Positions 1-7,478 of a DNA stretch of 64,000 nucleotides are shown piece after piece. Each line of letters starts with the position of its first letter. Position 1 is the stretch's first letter. Origin of the DNA: Methanocella_A sp049676595 (GTDB lineage: Archaea > Halobacteriota > Methanocellia > Methanocellales > Methanocellaceae). A program made the translations under genes and the position numbers. The stretch spans positions 1 through 64,000 of the forward strand of contig NZ_CP187259.1 in assembly GCF_049676595.1 (NCBI RefSeq), given 5' to 3'. The notes beneath the pieces are model-generated. The model worked only from the letters and a program-made list of their open reading frames with translations, was not told where the DNA came from and made no database searches.

Positions 1-591
1 TAATTCAAAGCAAAGATCCAAACCAAAGAGAAGTCTAAACTATCCATGGATATATTTCAAGGAATTAGTTACGTTACACCAACACACTTACCATGTGCAT
101 GTACACACACTAATTACTATTCAGACATTTCATTTGATTTGATGACACAAACAACGTATCACCAACCAAGGAAATATCGAACAACCAACCAACATCAAAG
201 CCACGACCACACCTTAGTGCGTCCCTTGGCTCCTCATGAACGTTATCATTATCCCGCATTACGCGGGAACACACATATGCTCATCTTAGTATATATAGTT
301 TTGCAATCGACGATTCGACGAACGAAAACAACGGGCATATGCACCATGATATACGACTATATCATGCCATTCAAACTCGCACTCAAGCGCTGTATCACAG
401 CATGCTTCGTGCGGAACATCATAATGCCACATCGAGTATTTATAGCTTTGCATGATTCGGGCAGGCGAATGAAAACAACCTGGTATCATAATATTATATA
501 GTGTTGAAAATGAACTGGGCTATCATATACTCAGGTAACACCAGGTAAGCATGATGCTTGCGCCAGAGTCCTTGTTAGGATACTATGAACG
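1..591. other. AT-rich intergenic region, no supported gene
   Basis: No convincing gene is seen. An open frame on the plus strand at 46-501 has no ribosome binding site, AT-rich composition unlike the neighbours and no recognisable domain. The stretch holds a small hairpin (TCCCGC-ATTAC-GCGGGA, 252-268) and an imperfect direct repeat of about 45 bp (288-333 and 434-480), whose copies share a TATAG-TTTGCA start and a GAAAACAAC end. The content is low complexity, rich in CCAA and CACAC words. Confidence 0.5.
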
Positions 592-1296
592 TCAGCCGCT
601 CTCGACCCTGCGCCGGATGGCGGGATCCTCTGCGATTAAGTCATGGAGTACCTGCTCGGGAGTCTCTCCCGGGGCGAGGGAGCGTTTGAGATATACGCCC
701 GTGCGGCCGACGTCCGCCCTGCGTTCCAGTACCCGAAGCCGCTCTTCGACGATCTGCTGGCCGACTTTCAGCTTTCTGGCCACGAGGCCGGGGGATAGGT
801 CGGACAGAGGGGTCTCGATGTGTCCTTCGGAGGTAGGCTCGATTAGCATGAGACGTTTGTCCACACCAGGCGAGCGTTCGCCCTTACGCAGCCCGGCAAG
901 GTCAGCTGCGCCCCCGAACCGGTAGAACTCTAACTCCACTTCTCTCGGGGATATCAGGGGAAAGGTGACAGCCGTGTTGTCTTCCAGTTCGACGTTGGCC
1001 TTGACCAGCGCCCTGGGAGTAGCCTGGACGACGGAGAGGCCCAGGATTCCCGCAGGCTCCAGGCATAGCGTTACTATGACCGAGCTGACTATATTCGGGA
1101 TAAAGACATCTATGTCGCTGGTGGGCTTGACGTCGCCCCGGGCCACGCTGCCGAAGACGAAGGCGTCGAGCTGGCATGCTGCGAGTGCCTCCAGCACTTC
1201 TATGGCCCGGGCTCGCTTCTCGTCCAGCAGCTTCCACCGGGCATCGTCGTAGACGACTTCCCTGCGCTCGCCCATCTCAGCTGTTTTGCGCCTCAT
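592..1296 (-). CDS. Pol-beta-type nucleotidyltransferase
   Basis: The 234-residue protein has the nucleotidyltransferase signature GSVARGDVKPTSDIDVF near residues 49-64, with the metal-binding pair D61 and D63. The rest resembles a conserved archaeal family of predicted nucleotidyltransferases; the substrate is unknown. The chosen ATG at 1296 overlaps the TGA of the upstream cutA gene (ATGA), so the two are probably translationally coupled. A longer frame reaches 1371 but would lie inside cutA, and its first 25 residues look like out-of-frame Arg-rich sequence. Family assignment is firm; function is not. Confidence 0.85.
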   Translation of the reverse strand: MRRKTAEMGERREVVYDDARWKLLDEKRARAIEVLEALAACQLDAFVFGSVARGDVKPTSDIDVFIPNIVSSVIVTLCLEPAGILGLSVVQATPRALVKANVELEDNTAVTFPLISPREVELEFYRFGGAADLAGLRKGERSPGVDKRLMLIEPTSEGHIETPLSDLSPGLVARKLKVGQQIVEERLRVLERRADVGRTGVYLKRSLAPGETPEQVLHDLIAEDPAIRRRVESG

Positions 1297-1607
1297 TGCC
1301 GCCCGGTCTCTTTTCCGACCCACTCCAGATAGGGGCCGTGGCCGTCTGCGATGCGCCAGGAGGTGATACATGGGACTTCGTAGCTGTGGAGCTCCTTGAT
1401 CCGCCTGATGGCGGCGGGCACCAGTTCGGTCTTAGTCTTGCAGATCATGGCGACTTCGCTGCCTTCCTCGATGTTGCCTTCCCACCGGAAGACGGAGGAG
1501 ACGACGAAAAAGTTGGCGCAGGCGACCAGGCGCTCCTCAACCAGGTACCGGGCGATTCGCCCGGCCTCTTCCATATTCCCGGCGATGACGTACACTGCTG
1601 AAAACAT
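1293..1607 (-). CDS. cutA: CutA1-like divalent cation tolerance protein
   Basis: A protein of about 104 residues matching the small trimeric CutA1 family: an N-terminal strand (MFSAVYVIAG), helix EEAGRIARYLVEERLVAC, the conserved VSSVFRWEG strand and a WxGxI-type region, then SYEVPCITSWRIADG and a terminal YLEWV. CutA proteins have been linked to copper tolerance in bacteria, but their biochemical role is unsettled. Earlier in-frame ATGs exist at 1616 and 1622; 1607 gives the usual family N-terminus. No clear ribosome binding site is seen. A TATA-like AAATATTTT near 1660 on the minus strand would place the transcript start near 1634. First gene of a two-gene operon with the nucleotidyltransferase. 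Confidence 0.9.
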   Translation of the reverse strand: MFSAVYVIAGNMEEAGRIARYLVEERLVACANFFVVSSVFRWEGNIEEGSEVAMICKTKTELVPAAIRRIKELHSYEVPCITSWRIADGHGPYLEWVGKETGRQ

Positions 1608-1649
1608 AGTAACCATGCACATCGTGCTGTGCAAGTACAGGTTAAAGAG

Positions 1650-1750
1650 GCGTGCTTAAAATATTTTTCCCGGAGGCGCCCGGCTGAATGTTTTTATACT
1701 AAAAATATAGTAAAGCTACATAGACTGCTTAATATTCAAAGGAGAGACTT
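1650..1750. promoter_or_regulatory. Divergent promoter region, cutA / M50 protease
   Basis: Between the divergent genes there is a minus-strand TATA-like box (AAATATTTTAAG, about 1656-1667) for cutA and a plus-strand TATA box (TTTTTATACT, about 1690-1699) for the protease. GGAGAG at 1741-1746 is the ribosome binding site that decides the protease start at the TTG at 1755. Confidence 0.55.
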
Positions 1751-1754
1751 TCAT

Positions 1755-3452
1755 TTGGATAACCTCATCTGGGTCGAGTTATTTGTCGGCTTTATCATAT
1801 GGTGGACGGCTGTCACCATTTTAAACAAGGCGGGAGTGCTCAAACGCTTTAACATTACGGCGTACGGCCCGCTCATCATCTGGAAAACCTACCGCGGCCA
1901 GAAATTTTTGGACTGGCTGGCGTCTCCGGCGAAGTTCTGGAAAGCGCTGGTGACGGTCTGTCTGCCGCTGGTGATGCTGTCGATGGTACTGATGCTGCTC
2001 ATGGTATTGCTAACCAGCATTATCATGATCTTCAGCACTCCGGCCCCCAGCCAGGTGAACGCACCCCAGAACATCCTCGCCATTCCCGGCGTCAACGAGT
2101 TCATCCCGTTCCTCTGGGGCTGGCTGGCCCTGATCGTGGGCATGGTCGTCCACGAGTTCGGCCACGCCATCATGGCTAAAGCCGAGAAGATCAAGGTCAA
2201 GTCCCTCGGGCTGCTCCTGATCCCGGTGCCCCTTGGCGCCTTCGCGGAGATCGACGAAGAGGAGATGTTCGGCACCAAAACGGAAGGCGGTACTGCCGAA
2301 ATTCTCGGCCCCATGGACACCAAAGCGGCCGGAACCGGCAACAGGAAGGCATCCAGCATGGCGCTCGTCCGCATCCTGGGCGCAGGTGTCATCTCCAACA
2401 TCCTGATCGCTGTCATCGCCTTCGCACTGCTGTTCGGGCCCGTGCTCGGCGCCGTTGCGGCGACCAACTCCGAGATGGTAGTCGTGAACGTCGCCCCCGG
2501 CTCTCCGGCGGCACTGGCGGGCATCCACAAGAACATGATCATCAAGTCCGTGGATGGAACGAATGTTACTACCCCGGACCAGTTCAACAGCTACCTGAAG
2601 TCGAAGCAGGGCAGTAGTGTGACCATAGGAGGCATCGCAGGAGATAAGCCGTCCAGCTACACCGTGAACGTCGGAGACACTCAGGGTATTTACATCCTCG
2701 GCGTCATCTCCGGCCAGCCCGCGGAAAAGGCAGGACTCGGACCTAACTACCGGCTGCTCTCGATCAACGGCACCCCGGTCAACTCCTACGCGGACTACAG
2801 CACGTACATGAAGAACACCACCCCGGGGCAGCTGCTTAACCTCGGCCTGATCGACAACAAGGGCAACCCGGTAGAAAGGCCGATCACCCTCGGAACAGGC
2901 CCCGAGCCCAAAGGCTACATGGGCTTCACCGGCTCCGATCTTTCCGATAACAGCATCGGCCTCATGGTAGGGAACTTCAACGCCGAGAACCACCTCTCGT
3001 GGCTCCGCGGCCTCCCGGCACCCACCGGAGACACCCTGGGCCAAAAAGCGCTGAGCATGATCAGCGGGTTCTTCATAATCTGGATCCTGCCCGTCTGGGA
3101 AGTCACCGGCGGCCTCATGGGCTTCGGCGTGTTCCAGAGCGACCTCGCAGGCCTGTACCACCCCGTGGGCTGGGCTCAGCCCCTGGGCAGCGGCATCCTG
3201 TACATCGCGCTCGCGCTGTTCTGGATCGGCTGGCTGAACATCAACCTGGCCATCTTCAACTGCCTGCCCATGATCCCCCTGGACGGAGGCCACATCTTCC
3301 GGGAAGTGACCCGCAAGGGGCTCGGCTACATCATCAAAGACCAGAACAGAGTAGACCAGATCTCCAAGACCGTCGTCAACATCTTCTCGGTCGTGCTGAT
3401 CTCGTCCCTCGTCTTCGTGATGGTGGCGCCCTACATCGTCCACGGGCTGTAA
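1755..3452 (+). CDS. Site-2-type membrane zinc protease (M50) with two PDZ domains
   Basis: A 565-residue integral membrane protein. It has an N-terminal transmembrane region, the zinc motif HEFGH at 133-137, two tandem PDZ-like domains (about 238-300 and 312-378, each with a GxxAxxAG-type opening such as GSPAALAGI and GQPAEKAGL), and the second active-site motif NCLPMIPLDGGH with Asp near 510. Site-2 proteases cut transmembrane segments of regulators or signal peptides inside the membrane. The start is the TTG at 1755, 8 nt after GGAGAG; an upstream in-frame extension to 1629 crosses the promoter and was rejected. The long loop between zinc motif and first PDZ (about 150-200) is polar. Substrate unknown. 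A terminator follows. Confidence 0.92.
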   Translation: MDNLIWVELFVGFIIWWTAVTILNKAGVLKRFNITAYGPLIIWKTYRGQKFLDWLASPAKFWKALVTVCLPLVMLSMVLMLLMVLLTSIIMIFSTPAPSQVNAPQNILAIPGVNEFIPFLWGWLALIVGMVVHEFGHAIMAKAEKIKVKSLGLLLIPVPLGAFAEIDEEEMFGTKTEGGTAEILGPMDTKAAGTGNRKASSMALVRILGAGVISNILIAVIAFALLFGPVLGAVAATNSEMVVVNVAPGSPAALAGIHKNMIIKSVDGTNVTTPDQFNSYLKSKQGSSVTIGGIAGDKPSSYTVNVGDTQGIYILGVISGQPAEKAGLGPNYRLLSINGTPVNSYADYSTYMKNTTPGQLLNLGLIDNKGNPVERPITLGTGPEPKGYMGFTGSDLSDNSIGLMVGNFNAENHLSWLRGLPAPTGDTLGQKALSMISGFFIIWILPVWEVTGGLMGFGVFQSDLAGLYHPVGWAQPLGSGILYIALALFWIGWLNINLAIFNCLPMIPLDGGHIFREVTRKGLGYIIKDQNRVDQISKTVVNIFSVVLISSLVFVMVAPYIVHGL

Positions 3453-3471
3453 AGACGATAGCTAAAATAAT

Positions 3472-3505
3472 GCGGGCTCAATGCCCGCTCTACTTTTATT
3501 TATTA
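3472..3505 (+). terminator. Terminator after M50 protease
   Basis: GCGGGC (3472-3477), loop TCAAT, GCCCGC (3483-3488), then a T-rich run, starting 20 nt after the stop codon of the protease. Confidence 0.6.
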
Positions 3506-3529
3506 TATGGGCGATACGAGATAACAACA

Positions 3530-3703
3530 CGATCGCTGCGCTGTGCCAGGATCACAGATTACGACAGATTGCACGGATTACACAGATGGTCATCGGATAA
3601 CATATAAAAGAAGGTCTTGGTCTTTTTTCTTTCATATCGAGTCGTATCTGTGTAATCTGTGGCATCTGTCGTAATCTGTGTTTCTGGCACAGCGCAGCGA
3701 TCG
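3530..3703. repeat. Palindromic repeat element Q1
   Basis: A long interrupted palindrome. The left arm begins CGATCGCTGCGCTGTGCC and continues in CACAGATTAC / CACGGATTAC / CACAGAT words (3530-3587). The right arm is its reverse complement ending GGCACAGCGCAGCGATCG (about 3646-3703). The loop of about 58 bp is unrelated. It sits in the convergent gap between the protease and the next minus-strand gene. Members with the same tips occur at 11526-11880 (Q2) and, with a different stem, at 48686-48852 (Q3). Confidence 0.85.
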
Positions 3704-3766
3704 TTTTCCTTCGCGTGCTCATGAGCAAGGCTCGATACGCCAGTAAGAAAAAGTAAAAAGAAGTTT

Positions 3767-4102
3767 TTATTTCCGGGCCATCTTGAGGATGCCCTTGCCC
3801 ACGAGCAGGTTGAGCACGTAGTTCTGGAGGATGGTGAGGATGAGCACCAGGACGAGTGCTATTATCATGGTGGGCCAGAAGCCGTACTGCTGGGACATCA
3901 GGGGCATGATGCCGTAGCCGACGCCGATGATGAAGGCGAACGCCAGGGAGTAGACGGCGCTGTAGATTGCACGGGACTTCTGGTCGCCGTACTTCATGTA
4001 GAAGGGCGTCAGGAAGTAGCTAAGCAGGAAGAGGAGCACCCACGAGCCGAAGAATACGACCACGGTGGTGGTGAGGAGACTTGTATAGTCCACGGTTACC
4101 AT
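3767..4102 (-). CDS. Small three-helix membrane protein
   Basis: About 111 residues with three hydrophobic segments (roughly 10-35, 45-65 and 70-98) and a short basic C-terminus. Not recognised as a known family. The ATG at 4102 is preferred to an upstream in-frame TTG at 4111, because a GGATTGATC resembling the archaeal site GGTGATC lies just before the ATG. It is upstream of, and in the same direction as nothing else: its stop faces element Q1. Function unknown. Confidence 0.65.
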   Translation of the reverse strand: MVTVDYTSLLTTTVVVFFGSWVLLFLLSYFLTPFYMKYGDQKSRAIYSAVYSLAFAFIIGVGYGIMPLMSQQYGFWPTMIIALVLVLILTILQNYVLNLLVGKGILKMARK

Positions 4103-4148
4103 ATTGATCAATCCATAAAAGACAATGGCAGATGATAAAGTTAATGCC

Positions 4149-4165
4149 GCCGCCCGTTAGGCGGC
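4149..4165 (-). terminator. Hairpin overlapping the stop of the flavodoxin-ferredoxin gene
   Basis: GCCGCC (4149-4154), CGTTA, GGCGGC (4160-4165). On the minus strand the hairpin overlaps the TAA stop codon and is followed by a moderately T-rich stretch. Confidence 0.45.
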
Positions 4166-5005
4166 GAGGTACGTGCGGCTCTTTTCTTCAGGGCTGTCAG
4201 AGATGGGCTCCCAGAACTTGCGGTAGTCCTCGGGAGTGCCCGGATACTCCACTGATAGCGCTTTTCCGGGGCAAACTCTGATGCACTGGAAGCAATGCAT
4301 GCCGCTGATGCACTTCCAGCTGAACTCCGGGAAGGCTTCGCCGGACGTGATGCTCCTGGTAGGACACGACTTCTTGCAGGTCTCGCAGAACAGGCACTGC
4401 TTATCGTCGAAGATAATCTTGCCCTGTACCTGTTTGTAGATGCTCCTGAGCACCTGTTCCCGGGGCTTGTTCCGGTTCCCGGCGAAAAATTTATTGGTGC
4501 TGGCCAGCTTTGCCGGGTCCAGGCTGCGGCCTGACTTGCGGGCATCCAGTAACTTGCCGGCGAACTCCTGCACTATGCGCATGTCAGAGTCGTTCGGCCT
4601 GCCAGCATTGATCTTGAGGGCGATGCCCTGGGGGTAGTTGTCCGCGCCCTCTACTTTGAGGCCGCCGAGGATCTTGTAGCCTTTCTTCGCCAGCGCAGAT
4701 GCCGCGTCGTAGAGACTGTCTCCCGCGGTGGCTCCGCCGTAGGTCGTGAACACGAAGGCGCCCGTGCCGTCTGTTTTGTCCAGTCCGGCGATCATGTCCA
4801 GGACGAACTGGGGAGGGTACCCGAAAAAGGTGGGGAAGCCGATGCCGAGGAGGTCCACACCGTGCAGCGCCTCCGGAAAGTCGGCCACGTCCTCGAAGAG
4901 GAGCGGCGTTACGTCGTAGCCCGCCCGCTGGAGCTGGTCTGCCAGCTCGTAGGCGACCTTTTCGGTGTTGCCCGTCTGGGAAAAGTAAACGATAGTTGCC
5001 CTCAT
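4157..5005 (-). CDS. Flavodoxin-ferredoxin fusion (EFR1-type)
   Basis: The 282-residue protein has an N-terminal flavodoxin domain (about 1-160) with the FMN phosphate loop SQTGNTEKVA at residues 9-18, followed by a ferredoxin domain with two 4Fe-4S motifs: CLFCETCKKSCP and, further on, C-x5-CFQCIRVCP. Such fusions move electrons between FMN and iron-sulfur clusters; in methanogens they may link ferredoxin pools to unknown partners. The start ATG at 5005 follows GTAAGGCGAT, which also contains the purC stop codon, so this gene is coupled to purC only 10 nt upstream. It has no obvious role in purine synthesis. Confidence 0.88.
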   Translation of the reverse strand: MRATIVYFSQTGNTEKVAYELADQLQRAGYDVTPLLFEDVADFPEALHGVDLLGIGFPTFFGYPPQFVLDMIAGLDKTDGTGAFVFTTYGGATAGDSLYDAASALAKKGYKILGGLKVEGADNYPQGIALKINAGRPNDSDMRIVQEFAGKLLDARKSGRSLDPAKLASTNKFFAGNRNKPREQVLRSIYKQVQGKIIFDDKQCLFCETCKKSCPTRSITSGEAFPEFSWKCISGMHCFQCIRVCPGKALSVEYPGTPEDYRKFWEPISDSPEEKSRTYLAA

Positions 5006-5015
5006 GCAAATCGCC

Positions 5016-5900
5016 TTACAGGAACTTGCTCGTCAGGTCCGCGACCATGACGTAGTTTTCGGCCACGCAGGATAGCGGGTTGTCGTCCCTGAAGCACTGC
5101 TTGTCGAGCTGCTTCTTCGGGTCTGCCCCCGGCCAGATGCGCCAGCTGTCGTTGTCGATGACATCGGCGATCACGATCTTGCCGTCGGATTTGCGGCGGC
5201 CGACCTCGATCTTCAGGTCGACGAGCGCCACGGGCCCATAGGCGGTCTCTACCTTCTTCCACGCCTCTTCGAGCGCGAGGAAGGTCGGCAGCATGATCTT
5301 GTTGACGATGTCGTCGAACTCGGCCTCCGTGCAGGGGGGCTGCGCTTCCATGAGCGGCTTGCCTTCGACGGGCTTCTTGGCCGGGTACAGGAACCAGTGG
5401 CCGTCCTTGACCTGGATATAGGGGTCGGTGTAGACGCCTTCCGCCCACTTGCCGTTCTTCAGGAACTGCGCCCGGGCCTCTTCTTCTCCGGTCTGGTAAG
5501 GCTTGTCGGTGATAGGCTGGGCGACGACGGACATCTTGTGGAACAACTCCCAGACAGGTGTCTCGAACCTGTGGGGCCTGTCGCTCTTAAACTGGGGGTT
5601 CCGGTAGAGGTATGAGCCCCAGGCATACCGCCTGACGACCAGTTCCAGGGGCAGCATGTCACACCCGTAGCAGAGCAGTTCGTTCGGCGAGGCCCGGCTG
5701 AGGAACGCCGTGGGCAGGCCTTTCTTGTTCAGCAGCGAGAATACGTTCGCAGCCTGAGTGGTCTTGTGGACGCCGATCTCGTGGATGGTCTCCTTCTTGG
5801 CGGCATCGCCGCCGGTGAGCACGTCCTGCGTCTCGAGCAAAACGGTATGCGGCTCCGGGCCGGGCTTCACAATCTTGGTCTTCCCTTTCGCGATGATCAT
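5016..5900 (-). CDS. purC: SAICAR synthetase (purine biosynthesis)
   Basis: A 294-residue phosphoribosylaminoimidazole-succinocarboxamide synthase. It joins CAIR and aspartate with ATP. It shows the N-terminal GKTKIV strand, the conserved SRASPNELLCYGCDMLPLE / VVRRYAWGSY region and the DNDSWRIWPGAD motif near the C-terminus. The ATG at 5900 lies 9 nt after GGGAG and gives the usual family N-terminus; the frame stays open to 6008 without support. The protein has more of the long-form inserts than the shortest bacterial PurC. Downstream it is coupled to the flavodoxin-ferredoxin gene. Confidence 0.93.
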   Translation of the reverse strand: MIIAKGKTKIVKPGPEPHTVLLETQDVLTGGDAAKKETIHEIGVHKTTQAANVFSLLNKKGLPTAFLSRASPNELLCYGCDMLPLELVVRRYAWGSYLYRNPQFKSDRPHRFETPVWELFHKMSVVAQPITDKPYQTGEEEARAQFLKNGKWAEGVYTDPYIQVKDGHWFLYPAKKPVEGKPLMEAQPPCTEAEFDDIVNKIMLPTFLALEEAWKKVETAYGPVALVDLKIEVGRRKSDGKIVIADVIDNDSWRIWPGADPKKQLDKQCFRDDNPLSCVAENYVMVADLTSKFL

Positions 5901-6076
5901 GATAACAGCTCCCGCGCTCTTCTCCCGTGGGAAGAGCGACTTCGGGTTCCTGTATTCTATGATCGCCCGGTAAGATAAATAGTCTATGATGGGCGGCTTG
6001 AGAGGCACTCCGTCAACACGATCGCCGGCAAAAGTGGTGCGGTGAAAAAGAAAAGGGGTATAGCTCTAGAGATCAA

Positions 6077-6105
6077 GTGGCGGCAGGAGCGGATCCTGCC
6101 ACCGC
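6077..6105 (-). terminator. Hairpin after the glycine-rich protein gene
   Basis: Imperfect 12-bp inverted repeat (GTGGCGGCAGGA / TCCTGCCACCGC, 5-nt loop), about 30 nt past the stop codon of the minus-strand gene at 6134. No strong T-run, so this is a tentative terminator. Confidence 0.35.
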
Positions 6106-6133
6106 ATTAACTTCTTACACTTTGGGATTCCTC

Positions 6134-6766
6134 TTAGTAGTAGCTGGAGCTGCCCAGGCCCACTGCAGGTGTGCCATAGCTGCTCCCGAGGCCGAGGCTG
6201 GAAGTGCCAAGCCCGTAATTGCTAAGGCCATAGCCAGACGTGCCGAGACCGCTGCTACCATAGCCGGGTACGCCGCAACTGCCCAGCCCAAGGCCCGATG
6301 TACCGATACCATAGTTGCTCAGGCCAAGGCCGGACGTGCCGAGACCACAAGTACCCAGACCGGATCCCAGACCATAGCCAGCGCCGGGGATTCCGCAGGA
6401 ACCGAGGCCGAGGCCCGAGGTGCCGAGACCACAAGTACCAAGGCCAGATCCGAGACCATAGCCAGCGCCGGGGATTCCACAGCTACCGAGGCCGTAGCCT
6501 GCTCCGATGCCACAATCGCCTATGCCAGGCGCTGCCAGGGGCGCTCCGAAGCCGCATGGCGAGGGCACACATAAGGGCGCGGCCGGAATAGGCGCCGGAA
6601 CGGCTGCCGGAACTGGTACAGGCACGGGCACCGGGTACCCGAAGAGCCCGAACGGAAAGAGGCCGCCACCACAGCCGAAAGGCCCGATCCACGCCACGGC
6701 GGGAGCGGCAAACGTAAGGACAGCCAGAGCTGCCAGGCTAAAAATTACAACTTTCTTCAAATCCAT
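6134..6766 (-). CDS. Exported glycine/serine/cysteine-rich repeat protein
   Basis: A 210-residue protein. A signal peptide (basic start, hydrophobic core, AVA-W cut near residue 25) is followed by a Pro/Val region (PVPVPVP) and then a long low-complexity domain of degenerate units of the type YGLGSGLGTCGLGTSGLGL, with regularly spaced cysteines. No domain is recognised. Likely a surface or extracellular structural protein, perhaps disulfide-linked (inference). Its first residues and its 5' leader match those of the gene at 6955-7218, so the two arose by duplication. Start supported by AGGGGGA 5 nt before the ATG. Confidence 0.75.
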   Translation of the reverse strand: MDLKKVVIFSLAALAVLTFAAPAVAWIGPFGCGGGLFPFGLFGYPVPVPVPVPAAVPAPIPAAPLCVPSPCGFGAPLAAPGIGDCGIGAGYGLGSCGIPGAGYGLGSGLGTCGLGTSGLGLGSCGIPGAGYGLGSGLGTCGLGTSGLGLSNYGIGTSGLGLGSCGVPGYGSSGLGTSGYGLSNYGLGTSSLGLGSSYGTPAVGLGSSSYY

Positions 6767-6803
6767 TGAATTCCCCCTACGCTTGAAACTGCTCCACTAA
6801 TGG
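6760..6803 (-). promoter_or_regulatory. Leader copy 1, shared by the two glycine-rich genes
   Basis: About 40 bp covering the start codon, the AGGGGGAATTC ribosome binding site and the 5' leader is nearly identical to 7211-7255 upstream of the second glycine-rich gene. Both copies contain GTTTCAAGCGTAGGGGGAA on the minus strand. The shared block suggests duplication of gene plus control region and probably common regulation. Confidence 0.6.
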
Positions 6804-6895
6804 ATAAAAAAGCAAATGCGATAAATTATCGAAAATTCGGCCGGATCTTAAAACAAGATTCAAGAAACAGCTATCGTATGGAAGATTGTGCCGGG

Positions 6896-6920
6896 GGCGG
6901 CCGGCTCGATGCCGGCCGCC
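6896..6920 (-). terminator. Strong GC hairpin between the two glycine-rich genes
   Basis: Perfect 10-bp stem GGCGGCCGGC (6896-6905) / GCCGGCCGCC (6911-6920) with loop TCGAT, 35 nt past the stop of the minus-strand gene at 6955. No T-run follows on that strand, so it is a terminator or 3'-end stabiliser candidate. Confidence 0.45.
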
Positions 6921-6954
6921 GCCGCAAACTTTTCATTTTGTTGTTTACCGCCTG

Positions 6955-7218
6955 TTACCAGCCGAAACCGCAGCCGCCCAGCCCCAGACCGAAGCCTGCC
7001 AGGCCAAGGCCGAACCCCGCCAGCCCCAGGCCGAAACCGCCCAGGCCAAAGCCGCAGCCGAAACCCAGCGGTGGTATGGGTGGCACAGGTGGTACCGCCA
7101 GGCCTCCGAAACCGAAACCGCAGCCGCCGAAAGGCCCGAACCAGGCGCCCGCAGGCGCCGCCACAACTGCCAAAGCCAGGGCAAGCACGCCCAGAGTTGC
7201 CACTCTCTTAAAATCCAT
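6955..7218 (-). CDS. Short exported glycine/phenylalanine-rich protein
   Basis: 87 residues: a signal peptide closely like that of the gene at 6134 (MDFKRVATL versus MDLKKVVIF, cut after GAWFGPFG-like start), a short proline block (VPPVPPIPPLG) and four tandem units of the type GFGLGLA. Unrecognised family. Likely secreted or cell-surface. Same leader and ribosome binding site as its longer neighbour. The repeat is simple at DNA level too (CAGGCCAAGGCCGAA-like units on the plus strand). Confidence 0.7.
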   Translation of the reverse strand: MDFKRVATLGVLALALAVVAAPAGAWFGPFGGCGFGFGGLAVPPVPPIPPLGFGCGFGLGGFGLGLAGFGLGLAGFGLGLGGCGFGW

Positions 7219-7255
7219 CGAATTCCCCCTACGCTTGAAACTGGTCTATTTATGG
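7211..7255 (-). promoter_or_regulatory. Leader copy 2, shared by the two glycine-rich genes
   Basis: Second copy of the duplicated 5' leader described at 6760-6803, differing at only a few positions and again placing AGGGGGA just before the ATG. Confidence 0.6.
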
Positions 7256-7435
7256 TTATAATTGAGAGCAGTTGAATAATTGTAAAAAACGGCCGATCAT
7301 AAAGTTTCTTATGAGCAATTTATATATCCAGCTGCCGCCCTCCGGCCACAAAAACGGTATCTGCTGCCTGATTCCCGGCCTTCCGGCCGAAAAGCCGTTA
7401 AGATTATATGTTATAACCCTAACAATAACGTGACG

Positions 7436-7458
7436 CGACTCATTTATAAGAGTTGTAT
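7436..7458 (+). promoter_or_regulatory. Probable pycB promoter
   Basis: TATA box ATTTATAA (7442-7449), flanked by a short dyad ACTC / GAGT (7438-7441, 7450-7453), about 30 nt upstream of the pycB ATG. The leader would be very short. Confidence 0.5.
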
Positions 7459-7478
7459 TGCCGTCTGGATGGTACGAT

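Noticed and set aside
46..501. 151-codon frame at the left end
   Set aside because: No ribosome binding site, no domain, composition of the surrounding AT-rich DNA, and a competing antisense frame.
2010..3443. Long antisense frame under the M50 protease gene
   Set aside because: His/Asp/Glu/Val-rich shadow of GC-rich codons on the other strand; the protease is clearly the gene.
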